From contig JAAVVG010000004.1 in the NCBI GenBank assembly GCA_012976225.1, positions 1 through 64,000 of the forward strand: 64,000 bases of DNA. The letters are read 5' to 3'. Origin of the DNA: Golubevia sp. BC0850 (taxonomy: Eukaryota > Basidiomycota > Exobasidiomycetes > Golubeviales > Golubeviaceae). The notes below the pieces were generated by a model, which was not told the DNA's origin, ran no database searches, and was given only the letters and a program-made list of their open reading frames with translations. Shown here piece after piece: positions 21,632 to 33,320 of this stretch. How positions within the stretch are numbered: position 1 is the first letter of the stretch; every line of letters begins with the position of its first letter. Both the position numbers and the translations under genes were made by a program.

Positions 21632-22655
21632 TCATGAAATTTCAATGCTCCCGTCATCTTCAGTCTTTCGTTTGAGATCTCCTAGCTCAGATAGATCTAT
21701 TTCTTGATGAAGATTGAATTGAGAATTGACCAAAGTTCTCCACGCTCTACTGACTGCACCTGGATCTTGCGACTCCGAAAGGTGGAAGGAAAGAGAAGCT
21801 GGGAGAACGTTTCTAGAGGTACAAGAGAGTACCTGTGGTGGCATAACATAACCTAGAATTGCTCCAGAAGTAGCAATTTATACTTGAAACATCATGTATT
21901 TGATCCAGTCAACATAATAGAATTAATCACACTGTTCGATAAATCTGACGATACAACATTTGGGGTTGTTGTCCGAGTTGGACCTTAGACCTTGTACCAA
22001 TGCTACTACTCTTCGTACCAAGATGCTTTCACCTTTGTCTGTGTTTCGATGCTTTCGTTTTGAAAACAGAACCGCCTGTTTTCCTTCAGATGGGACTGGA
22101 TGTAAAACCGGAGAGGCCCGTTTCTGTTTTCTACTTTCTCTCGTTTCGTAAAGAGAAAGAAGGGTAGAGAGATAGAAGTCAACATAGTGTCTTGTGAAAA
22201 GAGGTACTCACTTTTGAAGAAGCTTTCGGAGCATAAGTGAACGGGAATATGAAGGTCTGATGTAATTCAGAAGGTACGGTGAAGTGGGCATCCAACTTCT
22301 CGGATCTTATTCCCCAAGAATCTGAGTGCTTGAGTCCCAAGTTCACCCACCATCTCCCAGTCCAAAGACGTTCAAGAAGTGGGATTGGTTCTGGTCGCTG
22401 TTCCTAACCCACCTTCTCCCAACTCGGTCCCCCTCTCATGCTCATTCAAAGGAACAACTTCCGCTTGACCTACTCAACCCGGGAGGGGGGCAGTCAGAGA
22501 GTGAGTCTATAGTGTTCTGATGAGGTGGTTGTTTGGACTAGGGAGAGGATAGGAGAGCAGGAAAATCGGAACCAGATGATGTCGACATTTGCGAAGACTC
22601 ATTCATGGCCTACACCTCTAGTCAAAGCTCTTCTTTCTATCCCTCGGGACACCAT
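21632..22655 (-). CDS. Small conserved-looking protein of unknown function
   Basis: Exons 22403-22212 and 21832-21632 are well supported by frame and splice signals; a 14-codon first exon (22655-22614, MVSRGIERRALTRG, donor GTAGGC) is tentative. The result is about 144 residues with LLERLWTGRWWVNLGL, SWGIRSEKLDAHFTVPSEL, TFIFPFTYAPK and SQDPGAVSRAWRTLVNSQF. Aromatic-rich segments and a basic N-terminus suggest a folded protein, possibly mitochondrial. I do not recognise the family. Confidence 0.5.
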
Positions 22656-23176
22656 GAATTGATTCATCTGACACTTTCATTCTCTTTACTCCCTATCTGT
22701 CTTCAATCTCTGTAGGTGCTCTCTGAAGTTGCCTTTGTGAGACATGGCCTTATCTTCATAATGTCATTCCTCTCTCGTTCTGACCCTCCTTCCTTTTCTC
22801 ACTTTCTCTTCCCGATAACTTTCTAAGATACAAGTCTAGTTCAGTCTAAGTGAGTATCTCTCTTGTCTTAACTTTGCTTCTCTCCCTCGCATCTCCCCAG
22901 CTTCGTCTCCATCGATTTCGTATCACTCTCCTCTCCTTATGTTTACTGCACAGTAGATACACCCATGTTCTTCAATCTGATTTCAATTCTTTATTAACAT
23001 TACTTAGACTGTCCCGAGCTTGCTCCAAACCTGACCCAATTTCCGACCCTTTTTTTATCTTTCTTCTCCAACATTGGTCAAGCAATTCTCAAGCACGGTC
23101 CAATCCTGAGGGATCTTCAAGGTTGGGCCATGGGTTCTACAGCTGGTTATGGATATCAGGCAGTATTTAGCTCCGG
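22656..23176. other. Intergenic with an isolated intron-like sequence
   Basis: On the plus strand 22850-22900 reads GTGAGT, then CTTAAC and a pyrimidine run ending CCCCAG: a complete 51-base intron by the rules of this window. No coding frame with a start continues across it. It may belong to an untranslated leader or noncoding transcript. Confidence 0.35.
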
Positions 23177-23503
23177 TCAAGGTTGGCCAATATAGAAGCT
23201 AACAAACAGGCGGGATTTAAGAAGAAGGCAAGAGTCTGATTTTGTCAGGGAAATCTGTTCTTTCAATGAGAACGAAATTGGGCGAAAGACAGGAAGACGA
23301 TGATTGAACAAAAATCCCTGGACTTCTAGAGGTAGAGCTATACGGGATCGGAGGGAGTTGGTTCGTCGTTCATCTTCTCGTCGTTGCTGTGGATCACGGG
23401 GAGCGAAGTTTGATGTCTGGAAGATAGGAGAAGAACCAAAGAGGATGAGACCGAAAGAAAGGGTACTGATGGTCAAGAAGACAGAAGGTGAAGGATCTTC
23501 CAT
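23177..23503 (-). CDS. Possible small protein, unknown
   Basis: An ATG-started frame of 108 codons with codon choice like its neighbours. It begins MEDPSPSVFLTISTLSFG with a hydrophobic segment (about residues 8-28), followed by a basic region (DPQQRREDERRTNSLRSR). It starts 238 bases from the APD1-like start in divergent orientation, as for several real pairs here. The later half is less convincing and may be intron or UTR. No family recognised. Confidence 0.35.
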   Translation of the reverse strand: MEDPSPSVFLTISTLSFGLILFGSSPIFQTSNFAPRDPQQRREDERRTNSLRSRIALPLEVQGFLFNHRLPVFRPISFSLKEQISLTKSDSCLLLKSRLFVSFYIGQP

Positions 23504-23741
23504 CTGATCGTTCTGTTCGGTCGCGCGCTCTCTCTGAACTTCTGACGCTCTTTGAATCCAGAGCGATGGGAACGAAATTCAAATCATGAGCAAGTGATTT
23601 CCAAGGGATGTCCCTCCGAACAAAGTCGAACGGCGCAGCTTTCACTGATCGATAGGAGATAAGCTTCGGCAGCGAGAAGGCAGGATTTACACATTCAAGG
23701 TTCTTCTCCTCACCTCAACCACAACGTCGTTTCAAGTAGGA

Positions 23742-25659
23742 ATGCTCTCAAGAGTGACTGAGAAGTTGAGATCCACCTCTGTCTCAAAGGGTCAAGAGAA
23801 TGGCAATGGTCATCTCAAGAGGGAGCAAGAACTAGCCTTCGAGAAGAAAGACAAACGACCCTTGATGAAATATGAACTCAGAGACAGTTTCAAGGAGAAT
23901 GGTATTCAGACTGTTAGTTGTAGAGACCTTTGGTGAGTATTCCAGACTATGAAAACCATTTCAAGTGCTGGAAAGAGCATACCTCAACCGGATAAAATGA
24001 TTTGAAGTGACTGTTTTGACTGAAGACTTTTTTTCTTCCTCTGCATCTCTTTCAATCTGCAAGCTCGGATCCATGTTCCGACGATGAGTCAAACCTTCCA
24101 TCTCATTCAGATCCAAAGATCATTTCAGTTTGGAAGAAACAAGACATCGATCTAACTTCAGATCTACTAGGTTCGACGAAACCTTTCCTTCGTCATTGTC
24201 TTCTGAGCACTGGAAAGAAGGATTGGGTTCATGATGTGTCCAGTATCGATGGATCTCTAGCTCAGGAATACGGCAAATTATCAGAAGAATCTTCAAAGAA
24301 GAGGAAGAAGAATGCAAATGTGAATGGGAACCATGAAGAAGGGGAAATCAACCTTCCAGAAGGCTGTTGGCAAACTTCTTCTACTTCAACTAAAATAACC
24401 TTTACCAATTCATCTCACATTTCTTCTTCATCAACTGCTTATCCTGAGAATCAATCGGTTATGATCTTTCCCGATTGGTTGTTGATTACTGACGTCCCTC
24501 AATCAAGCTCGCTGGCAGGATCTCAGTCGCCTGCTTCGGAAGGAAAGAAGAAAGTGGTGGAAGAGAAAGTCAAAGAGTCCTTCGAAAGGTTTATTGAGGC
24601 TGATGCTACTGCAAAGTGGATACAAGAAGCTTTAGAAGATGAGAAGGTTCCCAGAGTTAGAAGATGGGTTCTGCCTTATAAAGCAGTGATTTTGCTTTGT
24701 TCTCACAAGAAAGTGAGTACCGAGAGACGACTCTCTTTCGGTTTTCAGGTCATCTCATCGTTTGACAAGAGCTAGGTGCGAAAGGAGTCTCATCATTAAG
24801 GCTTTGCAAATTGACGCTGGTCCTTTTCTTCTCTCTCTCTCTCTCTCTCTCTCTCCTCTCCTTGTTGTCTCTACCACGACCCAGAGAGATGTCAGATGTC
24901 ATATAGCAGCTCCGCTCCTAGCTACAGCTTTCAGACATCACGCCGAAAAAGCAGGATGGGAAGTCGATGAGAGAGGTGACGACATCGGAAGTCATCACTT
25001 CCCTACTCCGATGCAATCTACCATGAAATCCGAGGATGGTCTAACAAAAGGACTAGGATTCGGTTACATAGACGAATCTGAAGATGAGAAAGAGAATCAG
25101 GAACAAATTTTGAAATGGAGGAAGAGAGCTCATCTTGGATTGGATGAGAATACTTCGACTCCTACTGAGGTTCCAAGTGGAAGCGAGACCGGAACTCTGG
25201 GTATCTTTTACTGTTCTGTGAGCTTACGTTCGTCAAATTGAGGGGGCCTGGATTTGTGAAGTCGAGGCACTGATGTCTGACCAACTCGTTTCTTTCCTGG
25301 CCACAGCACATCGGTGGGCACCGATGGGCAGCAAATGTCATCATTTACTTCCCGAATGGAGCCGGGGTCTGGTTGGGAAGAGTAGATCCCTTGAAAGATG
25401 CTGGAATGATCGTAAGTCTAAGATCTTGCTCCATCTCGATTGGATCTCCAGCACGCTCTCTCTAACTTCCTTTGTGGCCTCCTTCCAATGATTCTCTTAT
25501 CTCTCACAGTTCGAGCAGACTCTCCAGAAAGGAATCGTGATAGAGGAGTTTTTGAGAGCGGGAATCAACTTGAGACGGGAAGGAAGTGAGCTTCTTCGGA
25601 GCGGGAGTGCTTCTGAGATCAAATCTAGAGGCGGTAATGGGGGAATTTTGAGATGGTAG
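23742..25659 (+). CDS. Sucrase/ferredoxin-like 2Fe-2S protein, Apd1/Aim32 type
   Basis: Exons 23742-23932, 24064-24712, 24885-25217, 25307-25411 and 25510-25659 give about 475 residues. Family marks are CSDPCSDDE (residues 64-72), the CSHKKRDVRC motif across an exon join (about 276-285), and CSHIGGHRWAANVIIYFP, whose His-x3-His is at about 392 and 396. In yeast Apd1 and Aim32 a C-terminal Cys pair and His pair ligate a non-Rieske 2Fe-2S cluster; the same four residue types are in place here. Related proteins act in oxidative-stress and redox homeostasis. Long acidic and Ser-rich inserts separate the first and second Cys motifs. The third intron has a GTGAGC donor. The intron before exon 3 carries a long CT repeat. 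Whether it is closer to cytosolic Apd1 or mitochondrial Aim32 is not settled. Confidence 0.85.
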
Positions 25660-26024
25660 GGTTGCAATAATGCTGATCTGTACTGTAATCGATTCATAGA
25701 CTCCATCGAATTTTGTAGACACGTCAGAGTTAGACAGAGGGGAGATTTAACAGCTGGTAGGCAGGGACGTCACCCACGAAGACTTTCTCTCTTTGCTTCG
25801 AGGCCATTCGCCATTATTTCCTTTTCTGAATTCAATTAAGATGGTAGGCGAGAGAAATTTGATGGCGATGCCATGCATGTGTGATTACGCGTACTCTGTT
25901 CTCTATCGCTTCTTCTTTCCTCTACTCCTTGTGACCTTCTCTACTGATTGAAGATTAATGACCACTCACGCTACTCTCTACCAAACCATTCGTCTACATC
26001 ACGTCTCTGATCTCCAAATCCCAA
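25660..26024. other. Intergenic; one ACGCGT hexamer
   Basis: Between the APD1-like gene and the following F-box-like gene. ACGCGT at 25887 is the only recognisable hexamer; no gene seen. Confidence 0.4.
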
Positions 26025-26025
26025 G

Positions 26026-27765
26026 ATGAACATCAGCGGAACAACTGCTGAGGTCGAGGCCGACAAGAACTGTCAAGCCTCGTTCGATAGATTGGATTTT
26101 AAGACAGCAGGGGAAATCTGCAGCTCAGTGAGTACACATGATAAGAGATGACAGACAGACTCAGCAAGCAGCGAGCGAACAGCAGTCTTCGCTCTCTTCG
26201 CTCTTCACTTACAATTGTGACATCGCCCCCCTTCTCTCCTCTCGCGTCCTCCAGGCTTTGAGAGCAAATGTATCTGATGTCACTGGCTTTCTTCTCAAGA
26301 GGAGTATCGCTCGCGAAAGACTAGGCAAACTGGACTCTTCCCTTGAGGATGGGCTGCAAACTTTTCAAGTTGGAGCTGGGATCCGAACGAGAGGTGAGTA
26401 ATAAGGTCTCATGTCATCACGACTCTCAAAGCAGCTAGCTTCTAGGATAAGGAGGTTCTGAGGTCCCCTTTTATCGCTCTCGTCTGGTCTCTCCAGTGCC
26501 ACCTACGTTCCGCCTTCGCCTACGTCGGTCTAGCTCTTCGCCAGCTTCAGCTCTATCAAAACAAGAAAGATTCCAAGCCGAATTCTACCAAAAGTGAAGA
26601 TGAGAGGGTTGCAGTGATTTCAGCTGCTTTGAAAGCAGTCAAAAGTGGAAAGATCGTCAAGAACCCTTTTGAGAGATTATCTCCCGAACTCTTCGAAAAG
26701 GTTCTCTCTGCGATTCTCCCACTCTTTCAATCTGCTCAGGAGTCTGTAGTCTATGGAGGAAAACAGCCCTCGAAGTCGGACAGGTATTTCAGACTTTCAG
26801 AATGGTAGGAAAGGAACCCGGGATCTCTCAAGGTCTGGTGCTCTTTAATTATCGCTGTCAAAATTCGATTAAGGAAATGGATCTGGAATTCAAGGAGGCA
26901 TCGGAAATTTCTTTCGATTCGACTAGCCTTAGCTATGCTGTGAGATGCTTTGAACTTAGTCTCAGAAGTCTCTCCATCAGTCATCACGGAGAACTTGGAG
27001 GAACCATCATCTCGATGGCGGAGAAGTGTCCTGGGTTGAAAGTTCTTCGCTCCATTGAACTCGGGGGAGCATCTAGGGAGGTTTCACCTGCTATTCATAG
27101 TATCGAAGAAAAGGTTTAATCCTAAAGAATTTGGTTCGTTCGAAGGCAGCTCGCTAAAGGATTCAAGAAACTCGATGCGAGCGTCTCCGAAGACGTTGCA
27201 CTTGACAATCAAGTTGCCATCACTTTGAAGAGTATGAGAGGTTGGACCAATTTAGAAACATTAAGAGTAGAGATGCCAGAAGATAATGTCTCCTATGATC
27301 TAAATAAGAGATTCTGGACTCAACTCATTTACGGTTTGACTCCTTTCTCCTCTCAAAGGGTCCAAGGATCCAGTCTCAGCTCTATCATCCTTCCCACTTT
27401 ATCTCGACTTCAACTTGGATCCAACGAGGAAGATGACTGGTACGATGAAAAGTACGATCTCACAGATTTTCCCAACGCAACTTCAGCTTTGGTCGCCTTG
27501 GTGTCATCAAGAGCCGCAGCTCTCAGAGGTCGCGGAAGGACGTCAATCATCGAAGCTGCAAGTGGTCTACTGAAAGTGATTGGTGCCCGAAAGACTTGGG
27601 TAGCACCGCACGACTTCAGACACTTCAAGTTTACACTGCACTCGCAGGAGATGAAGTTTCACTGGAGTGGTTCCTCATAACGCCTCGGACGAATCTTCTT
27701 TTGTAGATATGGAGACTTTCAAGCTGGAGAAGGTTGAAGGAGAGGGGGAATCAGAGGAGGAATAA
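26026..27765 (+). pseudogene. Decayed TPR / F-box / LRR-like protein gene
   Basis: The start MNISGTTAEVEAD and a GTGAGT intron lead to a TPR-like stretch (FLLKRSIARERLGKLDSSLEDGL, then HLRSAFAYVGLALRQLQL), an F-box-like NPFERLSPELFEKVLSAILP, and a leucine-rich part. The C-terminal part clearly matches 54908-55515: KRFWTQLIYGLTP, SSIILPTLSRLQLG, ATSALVALVSSRA and METFKLEKVEGE. Frames do not join cleanly: the TPR exon pair differs in phase, the frame shifts near 26800, stops lie at 27117 and 27123, and the frame shifts again near 27660. Introns of normal length do not remove all of these. It is either a pseudogene or a fast-evolving gene with splice sites I misread. Intact relatives would be substrate adaptors of SCF ubiquitin ligases. 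Confidence 0.55.
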
Positions 27766-28031
27766 ATGGAGCTTCAAAGTCTGGTTTCAGCGCGCTTTTC
27801 TCAAGGAAGATTTGGGGATGGAGAGTAGAAATGATATTTCCTTTTGTCTTTCTTCTTGCTGGTACGGTATGAAATTGAAACAACTTTGAAATTTTGACCT
27901 TGGAAGCGTAAGAATCGATTCTCAAAGAAACAAGGAGGGATGATGCTCCACGTACTTTGAGAAGAAGCAGCAGTACAACTTTTGCAGCTGTGGCCAACCT
28001 TCTTCCCCTTCATCCATCTGCTTCTTCAAAG

Positions 28032-31000
28032 ATGAAGACAGATTCGAGTTCAAGTTCTAAAGTTTCATTAGCATCTTTTCAACTCTCAAGTCTTCTATCA
28101 AATTTGGATTTAGTCAATTCACCGACTGCTGATGAAATTTCAAGTTGCATTTCAATCCTTCGAAGCAATTCTCTTTTACTTTCAGTCCAGAATCAAATCT
28201 CTTACAACAATTCAGATTCAACTAATGATTCAACTAATGATCATATCAGCTCAGAAGGAATTCGAGTTTTGAAATCTTATCTTTCAACAACAACTTCTTT
28301 GATTCGATCCAATTCTACCAATTCCTCAAAAATCCTTCTAGGGACTCTCCTTGCAATCGAATTCATTCAACAATTGGGATTACATCATTACTTAATATCT
28401 TCAACCTCAACTTCTACTTCCTCTAATCATTTAGAACAATGGTTACTTTCTCTTCTCTCTCCCATTCTCTCTTCAGATCAGTCAAAGAACTTCTTCTTGT
28501 CTACCAACATCTCTTCAAGCACTACTACTTTGGCTGGGAAGATCTTGGATCTACTTTCTAATCATTTGTTGGGTGGCAAAGCTGCTCAGAAAGTCGAGTA
28601 CAATAGGAATGTGGTGGTCAAAAACGTACCCAAGTTGGGAAATGGTCTGATGGGAGTCTTGGAAACTTTGCAGGGCAAGATTGGAGGAGTAGGAGGATTG
28701 AGGAAAGAGAATGAGAAAATCTTGGTGAGTATCTGAAACAAGAAGATGAAGTGGTGTATGCCTGAGGATATGGGTCAAGCAGGAAGAATCGAAGGAAGGA
28801 AGAATGAAGAATCAGCTACCATGGCCCAGATCTCCTCATTCTGTCCTCTGTCCTATTTCTGAGGATCGAGCAGAAAGTCAGAAAAAATAGCAGAATGTAC
28901 CGTCTTGGAGCAACTTTCAGTGGAATCACCGACCATCTAACGATCTTCTCCCCCCCCTCTCTTCAATCTCTCCAGCACCTCCTATTAAAGACTCTAGACC
29001 TTCAACTCCTCCTTCACACCTCACTCTATCGACCTCTATCCTCTAGACTTCACTCCCTTCTTCTGATGCTTCTTTTCTCTCCCCTCATCTCAACCTCAAC
29101 CCTTCTAATCCGAACCATTTCAATTTCAATCTCTCATCTCCATCTAACCGGAATCCCAGCTCCAGTCACAATGAAACCTTCAGCTCATAATTCGAACACA
29201 AACACGAGATTGAATCAACCTCTGTTATGGAAGATTACGGTGGAACAGACCATCGGAAGTAGTATTGAAGTTTGGAAGGTGTTCATCCAAGATTTCCCAA
29301 GATCGAAACCTCTTGATAGAGAAGAGGAGACGTTGTTGAAAGTCGCTTCAAGATTAGACTCTGATGTATCAGGAAATGATGGAAGTTCCGTTCAAAATTT
29401 GAATCAATCATTTAACAAGTTGAAAGTTCTGATCGGACCAAAAGGACTGTTGAACACATTGTTGAATACAAGTACTTCCAGATATATTCCACTACCAGCC
29501 AGCAAGATTATTTCATTTGTATCTTTAATCCTCTCTACTTTCTCTTCTTCTTCTTCTTCATCTTCAATGACCTCAATCGATCATACTCTCTTCTCTCATC
29601 AAAAGTCTCATCTTCCAGAAATTTATATGATGGCATTGAATTTAGGTCTTCAAGTATTAGCAACAATAGAAGATCAAATCACGATTTCTCATGGAGATTT
29701 AGGTCCTAAATTCTTAGATGCCATTCTGAACTTACTCTCCAACAAAGAAATGAATTCGAATCCCAATCTCAAGAACTCTGCTTTCAAGACTTTGGCCGTT
29801 TTGATTTGCAATGGTGGACTAGATATGAGTTCAATGAGTAATAGTGGTTCTGAGGGAAGTGTTGATGGAATCGGGATGTTATTAGATCCAAGTTCTAGAA
29901 ATTTGGTCAAGATCGCTAGATTCTCCTTAGGTCAAATTGGGAAATTCCTTTCGGGTCAAACAGAATCTAGTGCCTCTTCGACTTCTACTTCAAACTCAAT
30001 CGCTATAACTGCATCGTCAAGCTCCAGACAGGCTAAACGACCGAAGTTAGATCCTCAAGCTACGACAGATCAACAGACGATTCAACTTCAAAACCAACAA
30101 TTATGGCCGAATTCAATGTCTTCTAACTCTTTTTCATCTACCAAAGCTTCAATTTCACTCCTAGTCAATCTGTATCCTTTCTTCCAAACCAAGTTGAACA
30201 AGAACCTAAGTGAACTAGAAAGTTTGACTCAGAGGATCTTGCTGGCTTTTGCTGAATTACTTTGTGGGAATAGAGGTTTAGGAGGTGGGAACGTTAGTTT
30301 CTTACTTGAATCTTCTTCAAGCTTCACTTCAACCTCAAATGACACGCATACAACCAATTCTATGAGAAAGTTGGATTCATTGACAACTCTGGTTCTATCA
30401 TCGTTGAATCAGATCCTCAAATCGATAGAACCGAAATCTGCTTCTTTCTTATTACCTAGAATCTTGAAGCTGACTAACAACTTCTCGGTCAAAGGAAATG
30501 GATTAACTCCTCAAATCTTCGATGTATGCTCAAAACTTAAAGATACGATGAGCCTTTTGTTGGATCCTAGAAGTGTTCCTTTCTCAAGGAGTGAAGATTT
30601 GGAAGAGGAAGAAGAAGAATTTCCTGAAGATGAAGAACTAGATGGAGATGGGAAGAAGGGAAAAGGTACGAAATTCAACGATAGCGAAAAGTTGAAAGTC
30701 AAGAATTGGGGAGTCGGTGGAAGTGAATTGGCTGAACATGAACATGAACAGGTGGATCAAGATCTAGATGAAGATGAAGATGTCGAAATGAAAGAAGTCA
30801 AATTTTCAAAAGAAGTTCCAGATGCTTTCAAACAAACCTTGAATGGAGATTCAACATCTACAATTCCAAAATCGACAATAACTATGAACACCTCAAAGTT
30901 CTCGCCTGATCCGGTTAAATCTATTAGAAGACCTTCAACTCCTAGAATCGGATCTCCCAATTCAAAAACATCCTCTTCTTTCAATGGGAATGAAGAAAGC

Positions 31001-31213
31001 TCAACGAGTATGGGATCATTGGATGCTGGGGTCGTCTTTCGAGAATTAAAGAGAGGAGGCCGACAGACGAAGGAAGTTGAGGCAGAGAAACTTCAAGTCA
31101 AACCTCAAGGACCAGAAGAAGAGGAGGAAGATGAAGATGACGATGCTATGCCTACCATTGACATGAGAGATAGTGAAGATGAAATTGAGAATGAGGACTA
31201 CTCGGAAGAGTGA
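28032..31213 (+). CDS. Pre-rRNA-processing protein, Rix1/PELP1-like
   Basis: Exons 28032-28724 and 28976-31213 give about 976 residues. The first 600 residues are Leu/Ser-rich helical-repeat sequence (HLLLKTLDLQLLLHTSLYRP, TSRYIPLPASKIISFVSLIL, SAFKTLAVLICNGGL) in the style of the RIX1 N-terminal domain. The last 250 residues are acidic and disordered, ending in an Asp/Glu run (PTIDMRDSEDEIENEDYSEE), also typical of Rix1/PELP1. That complex, with Ipi1 and Ipi3, acts in ITS2 removal and 60S maturation. The ATG at 28032 follows a pyrimidine-rich leader; the open frame continues upstream only to a TTG. The call depends on overall architecture more than a diagnostic motif. Confidence 0.6.
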
Positions 31214-31601
31214 GGTTCTAGTTTGGAAGAAGTTGGGAAGGGAACGCTAGAGGGAATTGGGTCAGGGATTTAGACTGTCGAATCCAATAAATTATGCAGA
31301 AATCTTATCAACTTGTAATGTTTAGTCTTGTTATCAATGCAATTTAGAGCTCACCATTCTTCCGAGGACCTAGCAAATTGATTCAAACAAAGCTTGATGG
31401 CAGAGGAGGCCGTTCTTACCTGTCTAGCAAGCTTTGATTTGATTGCTTTCTCTAAGCTCAGATGAAGAATCAAGAAAGGAAGGAAAGAGGTCCGATTTGT
31501 GGCAACGGGGGAGGAGCCTTCTCGCGCACGGAGTTCTTCCTCGTTCGCGACTTTCCGCTTTCAATAGACAGTCAAAACGCTGCCCAAAGCCTTTCCTCTA
31601 G
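31214..31601. other. Intergenic, 3' flank of the Rix1-like gene
   Basis: An AATAAA hexamer at 31286 fits a cleavage/polyadenylation signal for the upstream gene. No gene seen before the repeat begins. Confidence 0.45.
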
Positions 31602-32407
31602 AGACAAGGAAGAAGAACGAAGGAGAGCAGTCGAGAGAAAGTTCGACCTTCGTCGTTCAGCAGATTCCGATTTCAAGCCCCGGGGACTCTACATACGTTA
31701 AAGGGGAGTTCAAAAAAAACTCAAACGTATTAGAGTGGTGAAGTCTAATACATTAAATGAGAAGACGTCCCAATCCCAAGGGGAGCTTTGAGAGTCTTTG
31801 GCATCGTCGAGAAAGAAACTCGTCTACGCTAGAGGTCTAGTTCCAACATAGAGAGCAAGATCCAACTTCGATGCGCCAGAAGGATGGAAGCAAAAAAAAA
31901 CTCAACTGTGTTGGAGTGCCTAGTTCTAACACAACGAGATCAGACTTCTCAATCCCAGTGGATTGAGAGACTGGTTGTGCCTTCAGAAGACTGTCCAGAC
32001 GCAGGTTGTGAGTCAAAGACTGAATTCTGAGGATCTTCGGAAGAGAAGAGTGAAGTTCCAGCAGTAGAGAGCAAATCACTGTCAGTAGAATAGGCCTCTA
32101 AGAAAGGAGGAGAACGGTGACTCATTTCTCTACAGTCTGTAAAGGAATTTTTTTTGACCAGTTTTGTGAAGTTTTTGAGTTCGATAAACCAGTGGATTTT
32201 GGTTCTGGGAGAGGAGGGTGTGAAAAGAGTGGATGAAAAAGGAGGAAGTGATGAGTTGGGGGAGAAGAAGCTCTGTTGGAAAGCGCGCTCCTGTTTTATG
32301 GGATGGCGAGCTCCGAATCTGAGAATGGTATAAGCCAGTTCAGCTTGGCGATGAAACAACCAAGAAGAAAAAACCCAGCCCGGTCTGGTGGTTAAACATC
32401 TGGGAGG
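31602..32407 (-). repeat. 800-base dispersed repeat, copy B (inverted relative to copy A)
   Basis: The reverse complement matches 8853-9652 end to end. The same 58-codon ATG-started frame (31949-32125) is present with identical protein sequence, as are the hairpin subrepeats. The near-identical core grades into weaker similarity at both ends, and the flanking DNA is unrelated. No target-site duplication could be recognised at the edges. Confidence 0.8.
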
Positions 32408-33198
32408 CAGTCATGATCTCTTTCAAGTCCTTTATCGACTCCTCCTCTTCATTCTCGTCCTACCTAGATGGTGAAATGGTAGCATGGGAGGTTAGAATTC
32501 AGAAGAGAGATGACGTGAGTCAACTGATTGAAGATTTTTTATTTTTTTTCGAGATTGAGAGAGTTGATGATTCGATGGGCTGATGTGAATGGTGAATGGA
32601 GAAGCAGCCTGGTAGAAGAAAGCTCCCTGGTGGCTTTGATTGAGAGAATGAGCAGAAGTTAAAGCATTGAGGCTGGTATGAGTGGCATTGGAGAGAAAGA
32701 GCTCCTTCGGTCTGCTTCGGTTGCTTCATCAACAGACTCTTCTACTATCTGCTTCTATGTCTATGTCCTATGGATTCTAATTTTCTGCTCTCTTTCTGTG
32801 TTTGGACTGTGGCGATACTAACCTGGAATTTCCACCAACGGCAAGTCCTCTTGTCTTTTTCACTTGCTGAGATTCACTTGCTGAGATTCACTCGACCATT
32901 CAATCGTAAAAGACATGAGCTGAATGAACGTATGACATTCAATTACGTATGATAATGATGATGAAACCTTCCTTTCTGAAATCCTTCAGACTTTGACTTG
33001 GGATGAGAAAGTTGGAGGTTCCAGTCGAAGGAAGAAGGCGAGAAGGTTCACATCTGTGTTGCCCCACTCTTGACTGAATCTCGTGGTTGGTCCAACTTGA
33101 TCGATCAAATCTTGGTCCTCATGTTTTTTCATTCTTGACATCAATTCTTAATACTGTGATATTTGACCAAGGAGATCTTGAGTTTTCATCTCTGCAGC
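32408..33198. other. Intergenic, no supported gene; short tandem duplication
   Basis: A 14-base unit (CACTTGCTGAGATT) is repeated twice and a bit at 32861-32892. Short frames (32520-32732 minus, 32770-32952 plus) have no support. The region is the far upstream flank of the condensin gene. Confidence 0.45.
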
Positions 33199-33220
33199 AC
33201 GCGTGCACGTGAATACGCGT
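33199..33220 (+). promoter_or_regulatory. Two ACGCGT (MCB) boxes around a CACGTG upstream of condensin
   Basis: ACGCGT at 33199 and 33215, 16 bases apart, bracket CACGTG at 33206. ACGCGT is the MluI cell-cycle box bound by Mbp1/Swi6-type factors that drive G1/S genes in fungi. They lie about 100-120 bases before the chosen start of the CAP-D2 gene. Confidence 0.5.
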
Positions 33221-33320
33221 AACCCGAAAGAGAATGACTGCTGGACGACAAACACCAACCAGCCCCATCTTCTCTCTTCCTACACATATCTCTTTCCATC
33301 TTTGGAGTGGATCTCTTGCA

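Noticed and set aside
24830-24860. Long CT repeat
   Set aside because: It lies in the polypyrimidine tract of an intron in the APD1-like gene and needs no other explanation.
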